Of a DNA stretch of 50,913 nucleotides, positions 33,271 to 42,211 are shown piece by piece; within the stretch, counting starts at the first letter, position 1; every line of letters starts with the position of its first letter. Origin of the DNA: Methanobacteriota archaeon (lineage in GTDB: Archaea; Thermoplasmatota; Poseidoniia; Poseidoniales; Thalassarchaeaceae); assembly GCA_018654845.1 (NCBI GenBank), contig JABIKU010000016.1, forward strand, positions 67,727 to 118,639, read 5' to 3'. The notes under the pieces were generated by a model, which saw nothing but the letters and a program-made list of their open reading frames with translations, was not told the DNA's origin and made no database searches. Position numbers and translations under genes: made by a program.

Positions 33271-34062
33271 TCAATTGCCTCCTTCGAGTGAATGTACCAA
33301 ATCTCTTAGTTCGTCGCCCTTAATGCGCGCCTGTTCCATGAGTTCAGCAAATTCGCCGGCCGTGAAGGTTCCCTTAAGACCCTTCTGTAATGAATGAACG
33401 TGAGCATCGGCTCCTAGTGTGATGTGAATTCTCTCATCACCGCCTAATTCTTCCCTACCAGAAGCATCGTAGACATATCGTCCACCAACTCGATGATATG
33501 AACACATTATTGGTGTTTTAGAGACATCTAAAGGACGGTCATCGCCTAATTCGTACTTAGCAAACGGTATGACTGCATTACGTAGTGCTGCGATTCCGGC
33601 TAATGCAAACGCATCAAACAAATTACCATCATCTGAAATTGCGTACAAATCAAGAATGACTTGCCATGCTTTTTCACCAGGGATAATACAGAGTGCTTCC
33701 GTATCGATACACCCTGATTCACGGATCCCTCGGTCAACTACTCGTCCAAGTTCAATAGATTCTGGGCTAGGAGGTCCTGGTTCGTGTTTTCGACCAGCTA
33801 CTGGGCGTAATTCAGCACTACACATCAAACCACCTTGATTAGGTCGGTCTGAATATGGAGTCATAGTTTGAAATTTTACACCCGCATAAACGATAGTATC
33901 GCCCATTCGAACTTTTGCAGAACCTTCTGCGTTTCCTAAAATTCCGATTTCAAGTTGAACTTCTCGGCCATCCCATTGGCGACGGCCATCTAGACGTTGG
34001 TCATTTTCTGCTAATTCAACTAGGTGTGAGCGAAGTAATTGAGGAACTAGAGGGATACTCAT
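33271..34062 (-). CDS. rrp42: Exosome complex RNA-binding subunit Rrp42
   Basis: Non-catalytic RNase PH-type ring subunit of the archaeal exosome. 263 residues: RLDGRRQWDGREVQLEIGILGNAEGSAKVRMGDTIVYAGVKF, SAELRPVAGRKHEPGPPSPESIELGRVVDRGIRES and a C-terminal GTFTAGEFAELMEQARIKGDELRDL, all fitting Rrp42. ATG at 34062 overlaps the rrp41 stop by four bases. Confidence 0.94.
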   Translation of the reverse strand: MSIPLVPQLLRSHLVELAENDQRLDGRRQWDGREVQLEIGILGNAEGSAKVRMGDTIVYAGVKFQTMTPYSDRPNQGGLMCSAELRPVAGRKHEPGPPSPESIELGRVVDRGIRESGCIDTEALCIIPGEKAWQVILDLYAISDDGNLFDAFALAGIAALRNAVIPFAKYELGDDRPLDVSKTPIMCSYHRVGGRYVYDASGREELGGDERIHITLGADAHVHSLQKGLKGTFTAGEFAELMEQARIKGDELRDLVHSLEGGN

Positions 34063-34778
34063 AAGTTGTAACCTCCATTTTTTAGTGCTTCAGCACAATA
34101 ATCACCAATCACAATTGCAGCTTCCATATTGTAATCCCAAGCTTCCTGGAACTCTTCCTGAGAAAGATCACCATCCATCTGAAGGAAAGCCAATTCACCA
34201 GAATTAGGTAGAACACCCATTGGTAAATCCGCTTCACCATAATTATCTTCAGCCTTATTCAAATCACAAACAACTACACCATTGATTTTTCCAGATGCTA
34301 CTGAAACAACCAAATCAGTCATTGGAATTCCCGCATCAGCCAAAGCAACCGATGCGGCGGTTAATCCGACGCATCGAGTACCAGCTTCTGCACAGATAAT
34401 TTCTATTTCAACACGAATTTTTGATCGAGGATATAATTCGAGTAAAACGACGCTTTCGAGAGCATCGGAAGTAACCTTACTGATTTCTCGGCTACGACGA
34501 TTAAATCCAGGTCGAATTCTATCACTTGTTGAGAAAGGGGCCATGTTGTATCGAACATCAAGAACTGCACGGTCTTGGCGCTGAATCTTTCTTGGATGCG
34601 CCTCCATTGGACCGTAAACTGCAACTATCACTTCGTTAGTACCCCAAGTCATTCGGCATGAGCCGTCCGCTACTGGTACAACACCTAATTCGATTGAAAT
34701 TGGCCTCACATCTCCTGCTTTTCTTCCATCCACACGGATACCATTTTCATCAATCATTTGTACGTCGCCATATCCCAT
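34059..34778 (-). CDS. rrp41: Exosome complex exonuclease Rrp41
   Basis: Catalytic phosphorolytic subunit that degrades RNA from the 3' end. 239 residues: GIRVDGRKAGDVRPISIELGVVPVADGSCRMTWGTNEVIVAVYGP, RPGFNRRSREISKVTSDALESVVLLELYPRSKIRVEIEII, and LADAGIPMTDLVVSVASG. The RSREI arginines and the Asp after the GV(V) segment (GVVCDLNKAEDNYGEADLP) match catalytic residues of the family. ATG overlaps the rrp4 stop (TAATG). Confidence 0.95.
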   Translation of the reverse strand: MGYGDVQMIDENGIRVDGRKAGDVRPISIELGVVPVADGSCRMTWGTNEVIVAVYGPMEAHPRKIQRQDRAVLDVRYNMAPFSTSDRIRPGFNRRSREISKVTSDALESVVLLELYPRSKIRVEIEIICAEAGTRCVGLTAASVALADAGIPMTDLVVSVASGKINGVVVCDLNKAEDNYGEADLPMGVLPNSGELAFLQMDGDLSQEEFQEAWDYNMEAAIVIGDYCAEALKNGGYNL

Positions 34779-35455
34779 TATGCTACACCTCCAGGTGTTG
34801 CAGCCTTTGCTTCGGCCGTCATTGCTCGAAGACGTGTTCGAACTTCGAGCATTCCCTCGAAGTCTCCATCAATCCAGATTCGGCCATTTTCTGCGGCTAC
34901 TACTCTGCATTCAGTATCTTCTTTGAGTTGTCGCAGAGCTTTTCCTTGTCGGCCAATCAAACGCCCAAGGAGATGAGGATCTATGTCCTCTACAACTCCT
35001 GAACGGATCTTACGAAGTCCCATCCCCTTCATCGTAACGACGCTGGAATGGGTCTCTTCGACCTCTTGCACTCTGCATAGTATTGCTTCGCCGATATCAA
35101 TGACACTGCGTGTGCCACCAAATTCCATCTTGGCAGGGCCAAGACTCATCGGCAAAATTGCGTTGAAAGGAGCGCCGATGTCTACGAACCAAATATTGTT
35201 CGTACAACCCTCGACTAAACCGATTACCAAATCCCCTGGTCGAGGGAAATATTTAGTTCGACTTGGTAAAATCGAAACCGATTTTCCATCCTTTTTCATC
35301 TGTCCTTGTTTCGTCGCTCGAAGTCGGCCATCCATGACGATGACGCCATGGCCTACTTCGTAGTCCTCTGAATCACCGAGATCTTCTCCCGGAGCAACAA
35401 GCAGAGGTGCTTGTTGAGAGTCATGCGGCCCGGCCGCGTTTCCTTTTCCACTCAT
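34778..35455 (-). CDS. rrp4: Exosome RNA-binding subunit Rrp4
   Basis: Cap subunit with S1 and KH domains that guides RNA into the ring. N-terminal LVAPGEDLGDSEDYEVGHGVIVMDGRL, then an S1 domain (FPRPGDLVIGLVEGCTNNIWFVDIGAPFNAILP) and a KH domain with IDPHLLGRLIGRQGKALRQLKEDTECRVVAAENGRIWIDG. The start is uncertain: ATG 35455 (MSGKGNAAG) is chosen. ATG 35488 and GTG 35506 are in frame; an AGGTGAT stands at 35506-35512 but is too far from either ATG. It follows SBDS at 64 bases. Confidence 0.9.
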   Translation of the reverse strand: MSGKGNAAGPHDSQQAPLLVAPGEDLGDSEDYEVGHGVIVMDGRLRATKQGQMKKDGKSVSILPSRTKYFPRPGDLVIGLVEGCTNNIWFVDIGAPFNAILPMSLGPAKMEFGGTRSVIDIGEAILCRVQEVEETHSSVVTMKGMGLRKIRSGVVEDIDPHLLGRLIGRQGKALRQLKEDTECRVVAAENGRIWIDGDFEGMLEVRTRLRAMTAEAKAATPGGVA

Positions 35456-35519
35456 GTTATCGAGCCGCGCGACCGACCCTCCCTTCATAACCGTTGATGT
35501 AATCACCTACGGTGGTGTA

Positions 35520-36209
35520 TCAGTCAAGTTCTTTGACACTAACTTCCGAAGACCGGGATGCGACTTGCCCAATGATCTCATTTTTCATCCCTCCAGGCAC
35601 TTCGATTACACATACCCATGAACCATCCGAAATCCATTCTTGCTTCATTATCAATTCCCTCAATAAATGATGTACTCCGCCGTAATCCTTACCAGGAACT
35701 TTGAAAGCTAACCTCACAGTAATGAATGCTAACGGGATGACTGGTCTAAGCAATTGTATCGCATCTTGGACTTGTCTCTCGACAGATAAAAATGGATCTA
35801 CGGAAAATTTTATTTCGTCGAGGGCTAATTCAATTCTAGTATGTGGATGTGGCAACTTAGTTTTGGGATCTGTTGCAGTAGTTGCAATTTGGTGAATAAC
35901 TCTAGTGCGTTTTTCAGTCACCATTTTTTTACGTTGAACAGTTGTTAATTGAATGCTGCCTTCATTAAGAATTTTTTCGACACAAATTTGCAAATCCGTC
36001 GAACCAAAAACAGAAACTAAAGCATCAGTTGTAGGCCTATCTCCTGATTTAACATCATTCCAAACTTCACTGGTAGCCAATAAATCATCAAGACTGACCT
36101 TAGTTGGATCGGCTTTCCAAGTATCAACCAATTCAGAATCGACTAATATTTCGTATCGCGAACCACCCTTCTCTAAACGAGCGAGGACTGCATCATCGAG
36201 GCTCACCAT
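35520..36209 (-). CDS. Ribosome maturation protein SBDS (Sdo1)
   Basis: Shwachman-Bodian-Diamond family protein that helps release aIF6 from the large subunit. 229 residues in the three-domain form: LARLEKGGSRYEILVDSELVDTWKADP, GDRPTTDALVSVFGSTDLQICVEKILNEG, and RVIHQIATTATDPKTKLPHPHTRIELALDEIKFSVDPF. ATG at 36209. It heads the exosome operon; psmA is 92 bases upstream with a TATA-like element in between. Confidence 0.94.
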   Translation of the reverse strand: MVSLDDAVLARLEKGGSRYEILVDSELVDTWKADPTKVSLDDLLATSEVWNDVKSGDRPTTDALVSVFGSTDLQICVEKILNEGSIQLTTVQRKKMVTEKRTRVIHQIATTATDPKTKLPHPHTRIELALDEIKFSVDPFLSVERQVQDAIQLLRPVIPLAFITVRLAFKVPGKDYGGVHHLLRELIMKQEWISDGSWVCVIEVPGGMKNEIIGQVASRSSEVSVKELD

Positions 36210-36256
36210 GGATGCCGAGATGGCTTAACAGACTTAGAGTGTGGCTTGTGCTAACC

Positions 36257-36264
36257 CATATAAG
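36257..36264 (-). promoter_or_regulatory. Candidate TATA box of the SBDS-exosome operon
   Basis: On the minus strand CTTATATG lies about 50 bases before the SBDS start codon, in the 92-base spacer after psmA. This would give the exosome operon its own promoter with a leader of about 26 bases. Confidence 0.4.
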
Positions 36265-36301
36265 AGCAGAATAACTAATAGAAAATTATAATGGAAAAAT
36301 T

Positions 36302-37009
36302 TCAGAGTTTATCCAAATGCTTCAAAGTTGAGTCTCGATCAAGTTTATCATAACCAGAACTGTTTACTACGGCAATTTCTACAGTATTACGATTAAGATC
36401 ATCTTCGAGCGATTCTTGTAACGCCTCAAGACCTAATTTTATTGCTGCGTTCAAGGTCATATTTTTCTTCCACTTGTCTTCAAAGTGATCGATAACTGTA
36501 GAACGCCCACGTCCGATAGCACCGGCTTGGTAAGATTGGTAGGCACCGGAAGGATCAGTTTCAAACAAATGAATTCCTTCACCATCGATTCCACCGATTA
36601 ATAGTGCTGTACCAAATGGACGGGCTCCCCCATATTGTGTGAAGGATTGCATGTAGTCACACATTTTTTTGACCAAGGTGGTTATTCCAATAGAATCACC
36701 GTAGGTCATACGGTTTACTTGGCTCTGAACTCTAGCTCGGTCGACAAGTTGTCGAGCATCGGCGATTAGTCCTGAGGTTGTCATACCAATGTGGTCATCG
36801 ATTTGATACATTTTTTCAATTGAATCAGTATTAACTAATTTACTAGAAATTCTTTTATCGACAATTAAAACGACCCCGTCACGATATTTTATACCGACAG
36901 TAGTAGTCCCTCTCTTGACAGATTCTCTAGCATATTCTACCTGGTATAATCTCCCATCTGGTGAGAATGTAGAGACTCCATGGTCATATCCGCGTCCGCT
37001 TGGCTGCAT
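36302..37009 (-). CDS. psmA: Proteasome alpha subunit
   Basis: Outer-ring subunit of the 20S proteasome. 235 residues from ATG 37009 (MQPSGRGYDHGVSTFSPDGRLYQVEYARESVKRG): the N-terminal gate sequence including the YDHG and the signature FSPDGRLYQVEYA. GVVLIVDKRISSKLV and FGTALLIGGIDGEGIHLFETDPSGAYQSYQAGAIGRG follow. The frame runs 33 codons upstream, but the ATG with GTGATAAC before it is clearly the start. Partner of the PAN ATPase at 837. Divergent from dph6. Confidence 0.95.
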   Translation of the reverse strand: MQPSGRGYDHGVSTFSPDGRLYQVEYARESVKRGTTTVGIKYRDGVVLIVDKRISSKLVNTDSIEKMYQIDDHIGMTTSGLIADARQLVDRARVQSQVNRMTYGDSIGITTLVKKMCDYMQSFTQYGGARPFGTALLIGGIDGEGIHLFETDPSGAYQSYQAGAIGRGRSTVIDHFEDKWKKNMTLNAAIKLGLEALQESLEDDLNRNTVEIAVVNSSGYDKLDRDSTLKHLDKL

Positions 37010-37106
37010 GTTATCACAGTCGAACCGATACCGACCTCTTATCAATCTTGAGAATACCAAGACTGCTTCAGCGCGGCATTGATGATGAGAACGCCTACGC
37101 GAGAAC

Positions 37107-37775
37107 ATGCGAACTGCAGTCCTCGCGTCGGGCGGAAAGGATTCTACCTATGCTTCTTGGTGGGCTCTTATGCAGGGTTGGAGTATTGAAGCAATGGTTA
37201 CAATTCAAATCGTTGGAAATGATTCAATGATGTTTCAACTACAAAATACTACAATTGCTGGGTTGCAAGCTAAATCTATCGGGGTCCCATGGATTTCTAT
37301 TAATTCGGAGGGTATTGAAGAAGCCGAAATTGAAGATTTAGAAAATGCAATTATCTCCTCTAATCTTCAGATTGATGCTTTGGTCGTTGGCGCACTTCGC
37401 TCAGATTACCAAAAAACCAGAATCGAAAGAATGTGTCAACGACTTGGAATTATTTCTTATTGCCCGTTATGGCATCATGATTCACTCGAACATATGAATT
37501 CACTAATTGATCATGGTTTTGATGTTCGAATAGTTTCAGTATCTGCTGATGGTCTTGATGATTCATGGTTAGGGGCTAAACTGACTGGAGAGAATTTACC
37601 TATTTTGAACCAATTAGCGAAAAAACATAGATTCAATCTCGATGGGGAGGGGGGCGAATTTGAAACAATTGTCCTAGATGCCCCTCATATGAATCAACGA
37701 ATTATATGCGAAGCTGAGACAACATGGAATGGAAGTCGGGGTACTTGGTTAGTTACCAATGCACATTTGGAGTGA
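37107..37775 (+). CDS. dph6: Diphthine-ammonia ligase (Dph6)
   Basis: ATP-pyrophosphatase that amidates diphthine to diphthamide on EF-2, whose gene is in this window. 222 residues: the PP-loop SGGKDSTYASWWALMQG (8-24), VVGALRSDYQKTRIERMCQRLGI, LWHHD and DGEGGEFETIVLDAPHM are all diagnostic of the Dph6/MJ0570 group. ATG at 37107. No Shine-Dalgarno is obvious, so the transcript may be short-leadered. Confidence 0.92.
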   Translation: MRTAVLASGGKDSTYASWWALMQGWSIEAMVTIQIVGNDSMMFQLQNTTIAGLQAKSIGVPWISINSEGIEEAEIEDLENAIISSNLQIDALVVGALRSDYQKTRIERMCQRLGIISYCPLWHHDSLEHMNSLIDHGFDVRIVSVSADGLDDSWLGAKLTGENLPILNQLAKKHRFNLDGEGGEFETIVLDAPHMNQRIICEAETTWNGSRGTWLVTNAHLE

Positions 37776-37833
37776 GGAGATTTAACCCGTTATCCTCAAA
37801 CACAAGTGTCTTTCCGCAGAACCGGGGAAATAC

Positions 37834-39180
37834 ATGACTGTCTCACCGCTCGACTATCGCTACGGTAGAAAAGAAGCAAAATCCATTTGGGCACGTGAAG
37901 GAAGGCATTCACGCCAACTTAATGTTGAACGGGCATTAATATGGGCACATTGCCAATTGGGTAGAGTTAGTCCCGAAGATTACGAAATTGTCGCTTCGAT
38001 TGCAAATCCGGATGTAGTTACTGCAGACAGAGTTGACGAGATCGAAGCAGAAACACGCCATGACATCATGGCATTAACCAAAGCAATGGCTGAAGCAGCA
38101 GGTGAAGCCGGATGGTGCATTCACCTTGGAGCAACCAGTAATGATATCGTTGATACCGCAGTTGCCCTTCAAATTAGAGATAGTATTGTTTTGCAACAAG
38201 AAACACTCAAACAATTAATTGCAACAATGTGTGACCTTGCACAGCGTGAAAGAGATACAGTGATGATTGGCAGAACCCATGGACAGGCTGCCGTGCCGAT
38301 TACTTTTGGATTGAAAGTTGCAGTATGGGTCGATGAATTTCGTCGACACCTTGACCGGCTGGATGAACTTACACCCCGGTGTACTACAGGAAAATTTCTA
38401 GGCGCTGTAGGCACAGGCGCTGCTCAAGGAGAGAAGGCTTTCGAATTGCAGAGCCTCATAATGGATGATTTGGAACTCCAGACTCCTATCGCAACGACTC
38501 AAGTCGTCGGACGCGACCGATATATCGAATGGGTCGGATGGATGGCAAATGTTTCCACCAGTATCGAGAAAGTCTTACAAGAAATAAGAAACCTTCAACG
38601 CAGCGAAATATCAGAAGTAGGAGAATTTTTTGACAAAGAAAAGCAAGTTGGGTCATCTACTATGGCGCATAAAAGAAATCCAATAACTGCTGAAAATGCT
38701 TGTGGATTAGCAAGAATTGTTCGTTCAATGATTATACCCTCATATGAAAATGCATTATTATGGCATGAAAGAGATTTAGCTAATTCTTCCGCGGAAAGAT
38801 TTACCTTGTCGCATTCGATGATTCTACTAGATGATATTATTATCAAATGTGATAAGGTTCTATCAAAATTAAGTGTTGATGCTGAACGTATGCGTTACAA
38901 TATAGATACACAAAAAGGATTAGTGATGGCTGAAAAATTAATGATCACGCTCGTCGATAACGGTATGGCCAGAGATGTTGCACACGAAGTTTTGCGAAGT
39001 GCATCGATGGAAGCACTCGATTCGGGTGAAAACCTTGAAGATGTTTGTGCGAGATCAATAGAGATTTCAGAAATATTTAGCCGACAAGAATTGGCAGATT
39101 TATTCAAACCAGAAAGCCACATAGGATTTAGTGGACAAATAGTTGACCAAGCCATCAAATTGGCTAGGGAACGAATATAA
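37834..39180 (+). CDS. purB: Adenylosuccinate lyase
   Basis: Cleaves adenylosuccinate to AMP, and SAICAR to AICAR, in purine synthesis. 448 residues of the fumarase superfamily: DIMALTKAMAEAAGEAGWCIHLGATSNDIVDTAVAL, MIGRTHGQAAVPITFGLKVA with the catalytic His, and the signature KQVGSSTMAHKRNPITAENACG. ATG at 37834, preceded by GGGGAAA. Downstream a small membrane gene is convergent, 8 bases away. Confidence 0.95.
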   Translation: MTVSPLDYRYGRKEAKSIWAREGRHSRQLNVERALIWAHCQLGRVSPEDYEIVASIANPDVVTADRVDEIEAETRHDIMALTKAMAEAAGEAGWCIHLGATSNDIVDTAVALQIRDSIVLQQETLKQLIATMCDLAQRERDTVMIGRTHGQAAVPITFGLKVAVWVDEFRRHLDRLDELTPRCTTGKFLGAVGTGAAQGEKAFELQSLIMDDLELQTPIATTQVVGRDRYIEWVGWMANVSTSIEKVLQEIRNLQRSEISEVGEFFDKEKQVGSSTMAHKRNPITAENACGLARIVRSMIIPSYENALLWHERDLANSSAERFTLSHSMILLDDIIIKCDKVLSKLSVDAERMRYNIDTQKGLVMAEKLMITLVDNGMARDVAHEVLRSASMEALDSGENLEDVCARSIEISEIFSRQELADLFKPESHIGFSGQIVDQAIKLARERI

Positions 39181-39187
39181 TTGAACA

Positions 39188-39409
39188 TCAAAATACAATC
39201 ATTGCAATACCAAGGCACAGGCCAGTGATTATTGCTATTATTCCAAGGACTGCTATCATTGCGTGTGGGCCGTATTGGTTTACATCATTCAGCGCGACAT
39301 TGAAAAATCCGGATTCGCGAATCCCTTCAATTACGCCGGATTCCGTTTCTTCAAATTCGGGCAATGGTTTACGCTGAATCTTCTCTATCGAAACATCCTG
39401 CGTTGCCAT
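39188..39409 (-). CDS. Small tail-anchored membrane protein, unknown
   Basis: 73 residues: a charged cytoplasmic part (about 1-45, IEKIQRKPLPEFEETESGVIEG) and one hydrophobic helix at the very C-terminus (AMIAVLGIIAIITGLCLGIAMIVF). This topology suggests a tail anchor. No family recognised. It lies between purB (tail to tail) and a divergent RecA-like gene. Confidence 0.5.
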   Translation of the reverse strand: MATQDVSIEKIQRKPLPEFEETESGVIEGIRESGFFNVALNDVNQYGPHAMIAVLGIIAIITGLCLGIAMIVF

Positions 39410-39454
39410 AAATCAATGGGAGAGCGGTCGGTTGTTTAGGATATCCGTCGAAAA

Positions 39455-40087
39455 ATGTGTAAACTACCGTTAGGAAAGGTCATCCACCCTCAATTTAGCG
39501 TAAGGGCTATGCTGGAGATGAAGCAAGGGCCTATTCACTTGTCTTACGAACCAGGTTCAGGCTCTACAAATCTCTGCCTAAGTATAACTTCAGCAGTACT
39601 ATCCTCCAATAATAAAGTGATTTGGTTGACTCGAGAATTACCTGACGGGGCGCTTTCTAGTCAAATTTTAGGGCATTTGACAAAAACTCAAATCGAGAAA
39701 TTAATAATTCTAGCGTTTGATGAACAATTATTAGAAAGAAGTCGGGCTATTTCAGTAATTATTTCTAGATTAAACGTAGATGATTTGCTAATCATTAGTG
39801 ATTGGTGTCCAAATTCAGGAAGAGCACCTGTAAATGACAAATTAGCATTGAAAGAATTACTAAAAGAAAATACAGAAAAAAAAATCTTATTCACCTCGGC
39901 GGCATATGAAGATGCATCAGGGAAAAACCGAGGTTGGATGCCGAGAGGAGCCAATTCGTTCAATGAACTCTCAAGAATAGTGTTTATGACACGCCACCCA
40001 TTAAAGGACAATTACCGAATTATAGATGATGAAGGATCCGAGAGTCTAATTAAATTGACACAAAATGGATTTTTTCCAACTAATTAA
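39455..40087 (+). CDS. RadB/KaiC-like RecA-fold protein with degenerate Walker A
   Basis: 210 residues. The layout is RecA-like: an N-terminal strand, GPIHLSYEPGSGSTNLCLSITSAVL in the Walker A position, KVIWLTRELPDGALSSQIL after it, and DDLLIISDWCPNSG in the Walker B position (Asp116). The P-loop lysine and threonine (GKT) are replaced by Ser-Thr-Asn (32-39, EPGSGSTN), so ATP hydrolysis is doubtful. It resembles archaeal RadB and Rad51 paralogues, which can be regulatory, but the match is weak. ATG at 39455. Confidence 0.5.
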   Translation: MCKLPLGKVIHPQFSVRAMLEMKQGPIHLSYEPGSGSTNLCLSITSAVLSSNNKVIWLTRELPDGALSSQILGHLTKTQIEKLIILAFDEQLLERSRAISVIISRLNVDDLLIISDWCPNSGRAPVNDKLALKELLKENTEKKILFTSAAYEDASGKNRGWMPRGANSFNELSRIVFMTRHPLKDNYRIIDDEGSESLIKLTQNGFFPTN

Positions 40088-40299
40088 TTCTTGATAATTG
40101 AATTTAGTAAATTATCGAGCTCGGCTAAAGCCTCCTCATCGGGGGTAGCCAATGAATCCGGATCTTTTGCTGTGCCACTATATTCATCCGTCACAAATTC
40201 ACTTCCTCGTCGATTTTTTGCTCTTTGACGAAATATTAGCCAAAATAAGATAATAGAAGAAACAGACAATAAAATCGTCGCAATCTCAACGCTTGCCAT
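40084..40299 (-). CDS. Single-TM small protein, unknown
   Basis: 71 residues from ATG 40299 (MASVEIATILLSVSSIILFWLIFRQRAKNRRG): one N-terminal hydrophobic helix with a basic inside flank and an acidic tail that ends ALAELDNLLNSIIKN. A longer frame reaches 40404 inside tiaS and is unlikely. It overlaps the RadB-like gene by four bases at the 3' ends. No family. Confidence 0.45.
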   Translation of the reverse strand: MASVEIATILLSVSSIILFWLIFRQRAKNRRGSEFVTDEYSGTAKDPDSLATPDEEALAELDNLLNSIIKN

Positions 40300-40324
40300 A
40301 TTTTTCGAGAATAGGCCGCACTTT

Positions 40325-41584
40325 TCACAACTTCTGCGGTAAGTTGTGGGACAGAGGCATAGATAGATGTCTACGTTGAGAAGCAGGGGGTTCAACCCAG
40401 CCATCGTATTTTTCAGGCATATATTGCATATCAGCCACCCAATGTTTCTCGATTGTTAGTCCACATTTTTTACATCGTAGTGGTTGGCCTTCACCTGCAC
40501 TTCTCATAGTTAATTCAGAGCAACACTTGGGCCGATTTTTGATTCTAGGGGTTGGATTATTCAATTTTAATCGCTCCAAATGAACACTCAAATCAGGTGA
40601 TTTAAGTCCGACCCAAGAGATTTGATCACCGATTTGTAATTTTCTCAATAATTTGTTCACATCCCCACCCTCCTTGAAGGCAACCAAAGATACAATGTGA
40701 CCATCTTTAATCACCTTAATACTTGAATGGGCGCCTTTTGTTTCCTTGGGATTTGCAAGAACGGTTCCCGATTCAAAACCTAAAATATGATCATCAGATA
40801 ATTGGTTTGTACAGTGCACGGCGTACCGTTCGGCTAGTTCTACTCCTGTTTGTTCTTGCATCCAAAAGTGTGCTTTTTCGACCGCTTCATACGATTTACC
40901 ACGAATGCCATAGAGAACGGGGCAAGGTGTTCTTGGAGAAATCAATCCCTTGTCAATTGTTGGGTCGCGATTAAGAAACGTATCACAGTGTAATTTGTCG
41001 AGTTGGGCAACTACTTCTTTAGGAACCAAGCGTTTTTTTCCAATCAATTCCTTAGACCGCCAAGCGATTAATTCCCAACTAGAATTTATATTAGGATTCC
41101 ATGCAATTGCTGCACTGGCTCCAATAAGACCCCATTTTGAGTTACCAGAATAATATTCATTGACATGAATTTTTTCCTCAATATCGATGATTTGCACCTC
41201 ACTACGAACTGCTGAATAATACAATTCTTCATCAAAACCATCTTGAGAAATTACTAAAACAGGAGAAATTACACTATTCTCGCCAAGATAATCTTCTAAA
41301 CTCAGTAGTAAATCTTCAAAAAAATCTGCACAAATATCCCTCAGTTTCTCCGCTTGATAACTTGGCACCTCAACTATAGCTGAAAGAGCACCGTTACCCC
41401 GAGTTCGACGTGCTGCAAATGGCCAAAGCCTAACCAAACGACGTTCAACACAAACAAATCCATCCACTGATTTGGTCAATAAATTCAACAAATCATCAAA
41501 TGTAGCAGTTGTACAACCGAAATCGGGGTGATCGGTATCATCCAGCCCGATATAGAAGCGGCTGGAGTCGGCATTGCCGCTCAA
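40325..41584 (-). CDS. tiaS: tRNA(Ile2) agmatidine synthetase TiaS
   Basis: Attaches agmatine to the wobble cytidine of tRNA-Ile(CAU) so that it reads AUA. 419 residues: FYIGLDDTDHPDFGCTTATFDDLL at the N-terminus and ERRLVRLWPFAARRTRGNGALSAIV after it (typical of TiaS). An OB-fold domain (INSSW through to the SWVGLKSPDLSVH segment) and a C-terminal zinc ribbon (CCSELTM...LRCKKCG) follow. Starts with TTG that overlaps the gmhB stop by four bases. Diagnostic for archaea. Confidence 0.93.
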   Translation of the reverse strand: MSGNADSSRFYIGLDDTDHPDFGCTTATFDDLLNLLTKSVDGFVCVERRLVRLWPFAARRTRGNGALSAIVEVPSYQAEKLRDICADFFEDLLLSLEDYLGENSVISPVLVISQDGFDEELYYSAVRSEVQIIDIEEKIHVNEYYSGNSKWGLIGASAAIAWNPNINSSWELIAWRSKELIGKKRLVPKEVVAQLDKLHCDTFLNRDPTIDKGLISPRTPCPVLYGIRGKSYEAVEKAHFWMQEQTGVELAERYAVHCTNQLSDDHILGFESGTVLANPKETKGAHSSIKVIKDGHIVSLVAFKEGGDVNKLLRKLQIGDQISWVGLKSPDLSVHLERLKLNNPTPRIKNRPKCCSELTMRSAGEGQPLRCKKCGLTIEKHWVADMQYMPEKYDGWVEPPASQRRHLSMPLSHNLPQKL

Positions 41585-42207
41585 GCTGTACCACCCAGTA
41601 TTATTTCTATGACCTCAGAAATTCCGACTTGAGAGTTGCAGCGAAAACCCTTGACCCCGTAACGTGAAGCGGCGATCATATCGACTTCACGATCCCCGAC
41701 CATAATCGAATTGGATTCGTCAGGACGATCCATCCATTTTTCATCAAAAAGTAAATTTGGTTGAGTAGAATTTTCTGCAGCATCAAGAATTTGTCGACCA
41801 GCCTCAAGCATTCCAGGATTTGGCTTTCTCGCCCATGAGCCATCCCAAGGCGCCCAAGGACTGTGCAGAATCAGGTCTAGAATTGCATCAGAATTAGATT
41901 CAAGTAATATCATCCTAAGTTGCTCATGAATTTGACTTAGGTTTTCAGAAGACCACAAACCTCTCCCAACAGGAGATTGATTCGTTACCACACAAATTCG
42001 AAACCCGGCTTGCCTTAATCGTGCTACACAATCCGCTGCACCGGGTAAAATGACAAGATCTTCGGGTTTATTGATGTAATCTTCTGAGCCAATATTGAGT
42101 ACTCCGTCCCTGTCAAGGAAGGCAATATTCCCTGTCCATTTACCATTTGGTAAATCGAGCAATTCTAATGGTGCATCGAGTCCTACACCATCACGGCATG
42201 GAAGCAT
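41581..42207 (-). CDS. HAD phosphatase, GmhB/histidinol-phosphatase type
   Basis: 208 residues of the HAD superfamily: FLDRDGVLNIGSEDYINKPEDLVILPGAADCVARLRQAGF (Asp32, Asp34), VTNQSPVGRGLWS, and RKPNPGMLEAG. This is the GmhB (heptose 1,7-bisphosphate phosphatase) subfamily, supported by the gmhA homologue 5 bases upstream. In GmhB a zinc loop of Cys residues precedes the KP motif; here the stretch is HSPWAPWDGSWARKPNPG with no Cys, so the zinc site is lost. Role inferred: sugar-phosphate for surface glycans. Confidence 0.82.
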   Translation of the reverse strand: MLPCRDGVGLDAPLELLDLPNGKWTGNIAFLDRDGVLNIGSEDYINKPEDLVILPGAADCVARLRQAGFRICVVTNQSPVGRGLWSSENLSQIHEQLRMILLESNSDAILDLILHSPWAPWDGSWARKPNPGMLEAGRQILDAAENSTQPNLLFDEKWMDRPDESNSIMVGDREVDMIAASRYGVKGFRCNSQVGISEVIEIILGGTA

Positions 42208-42211
42208 ATTA

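Noticed and set aside
35456-35506. Longer N-terminus of Rrp4 from GTG 35506 or ATG 35488
   Set aside because: The added residues do not look like the family, and the DNA resembles an intergenic leader (GGTCG-rich); ATG 35455 is preferred with moderate certainty.
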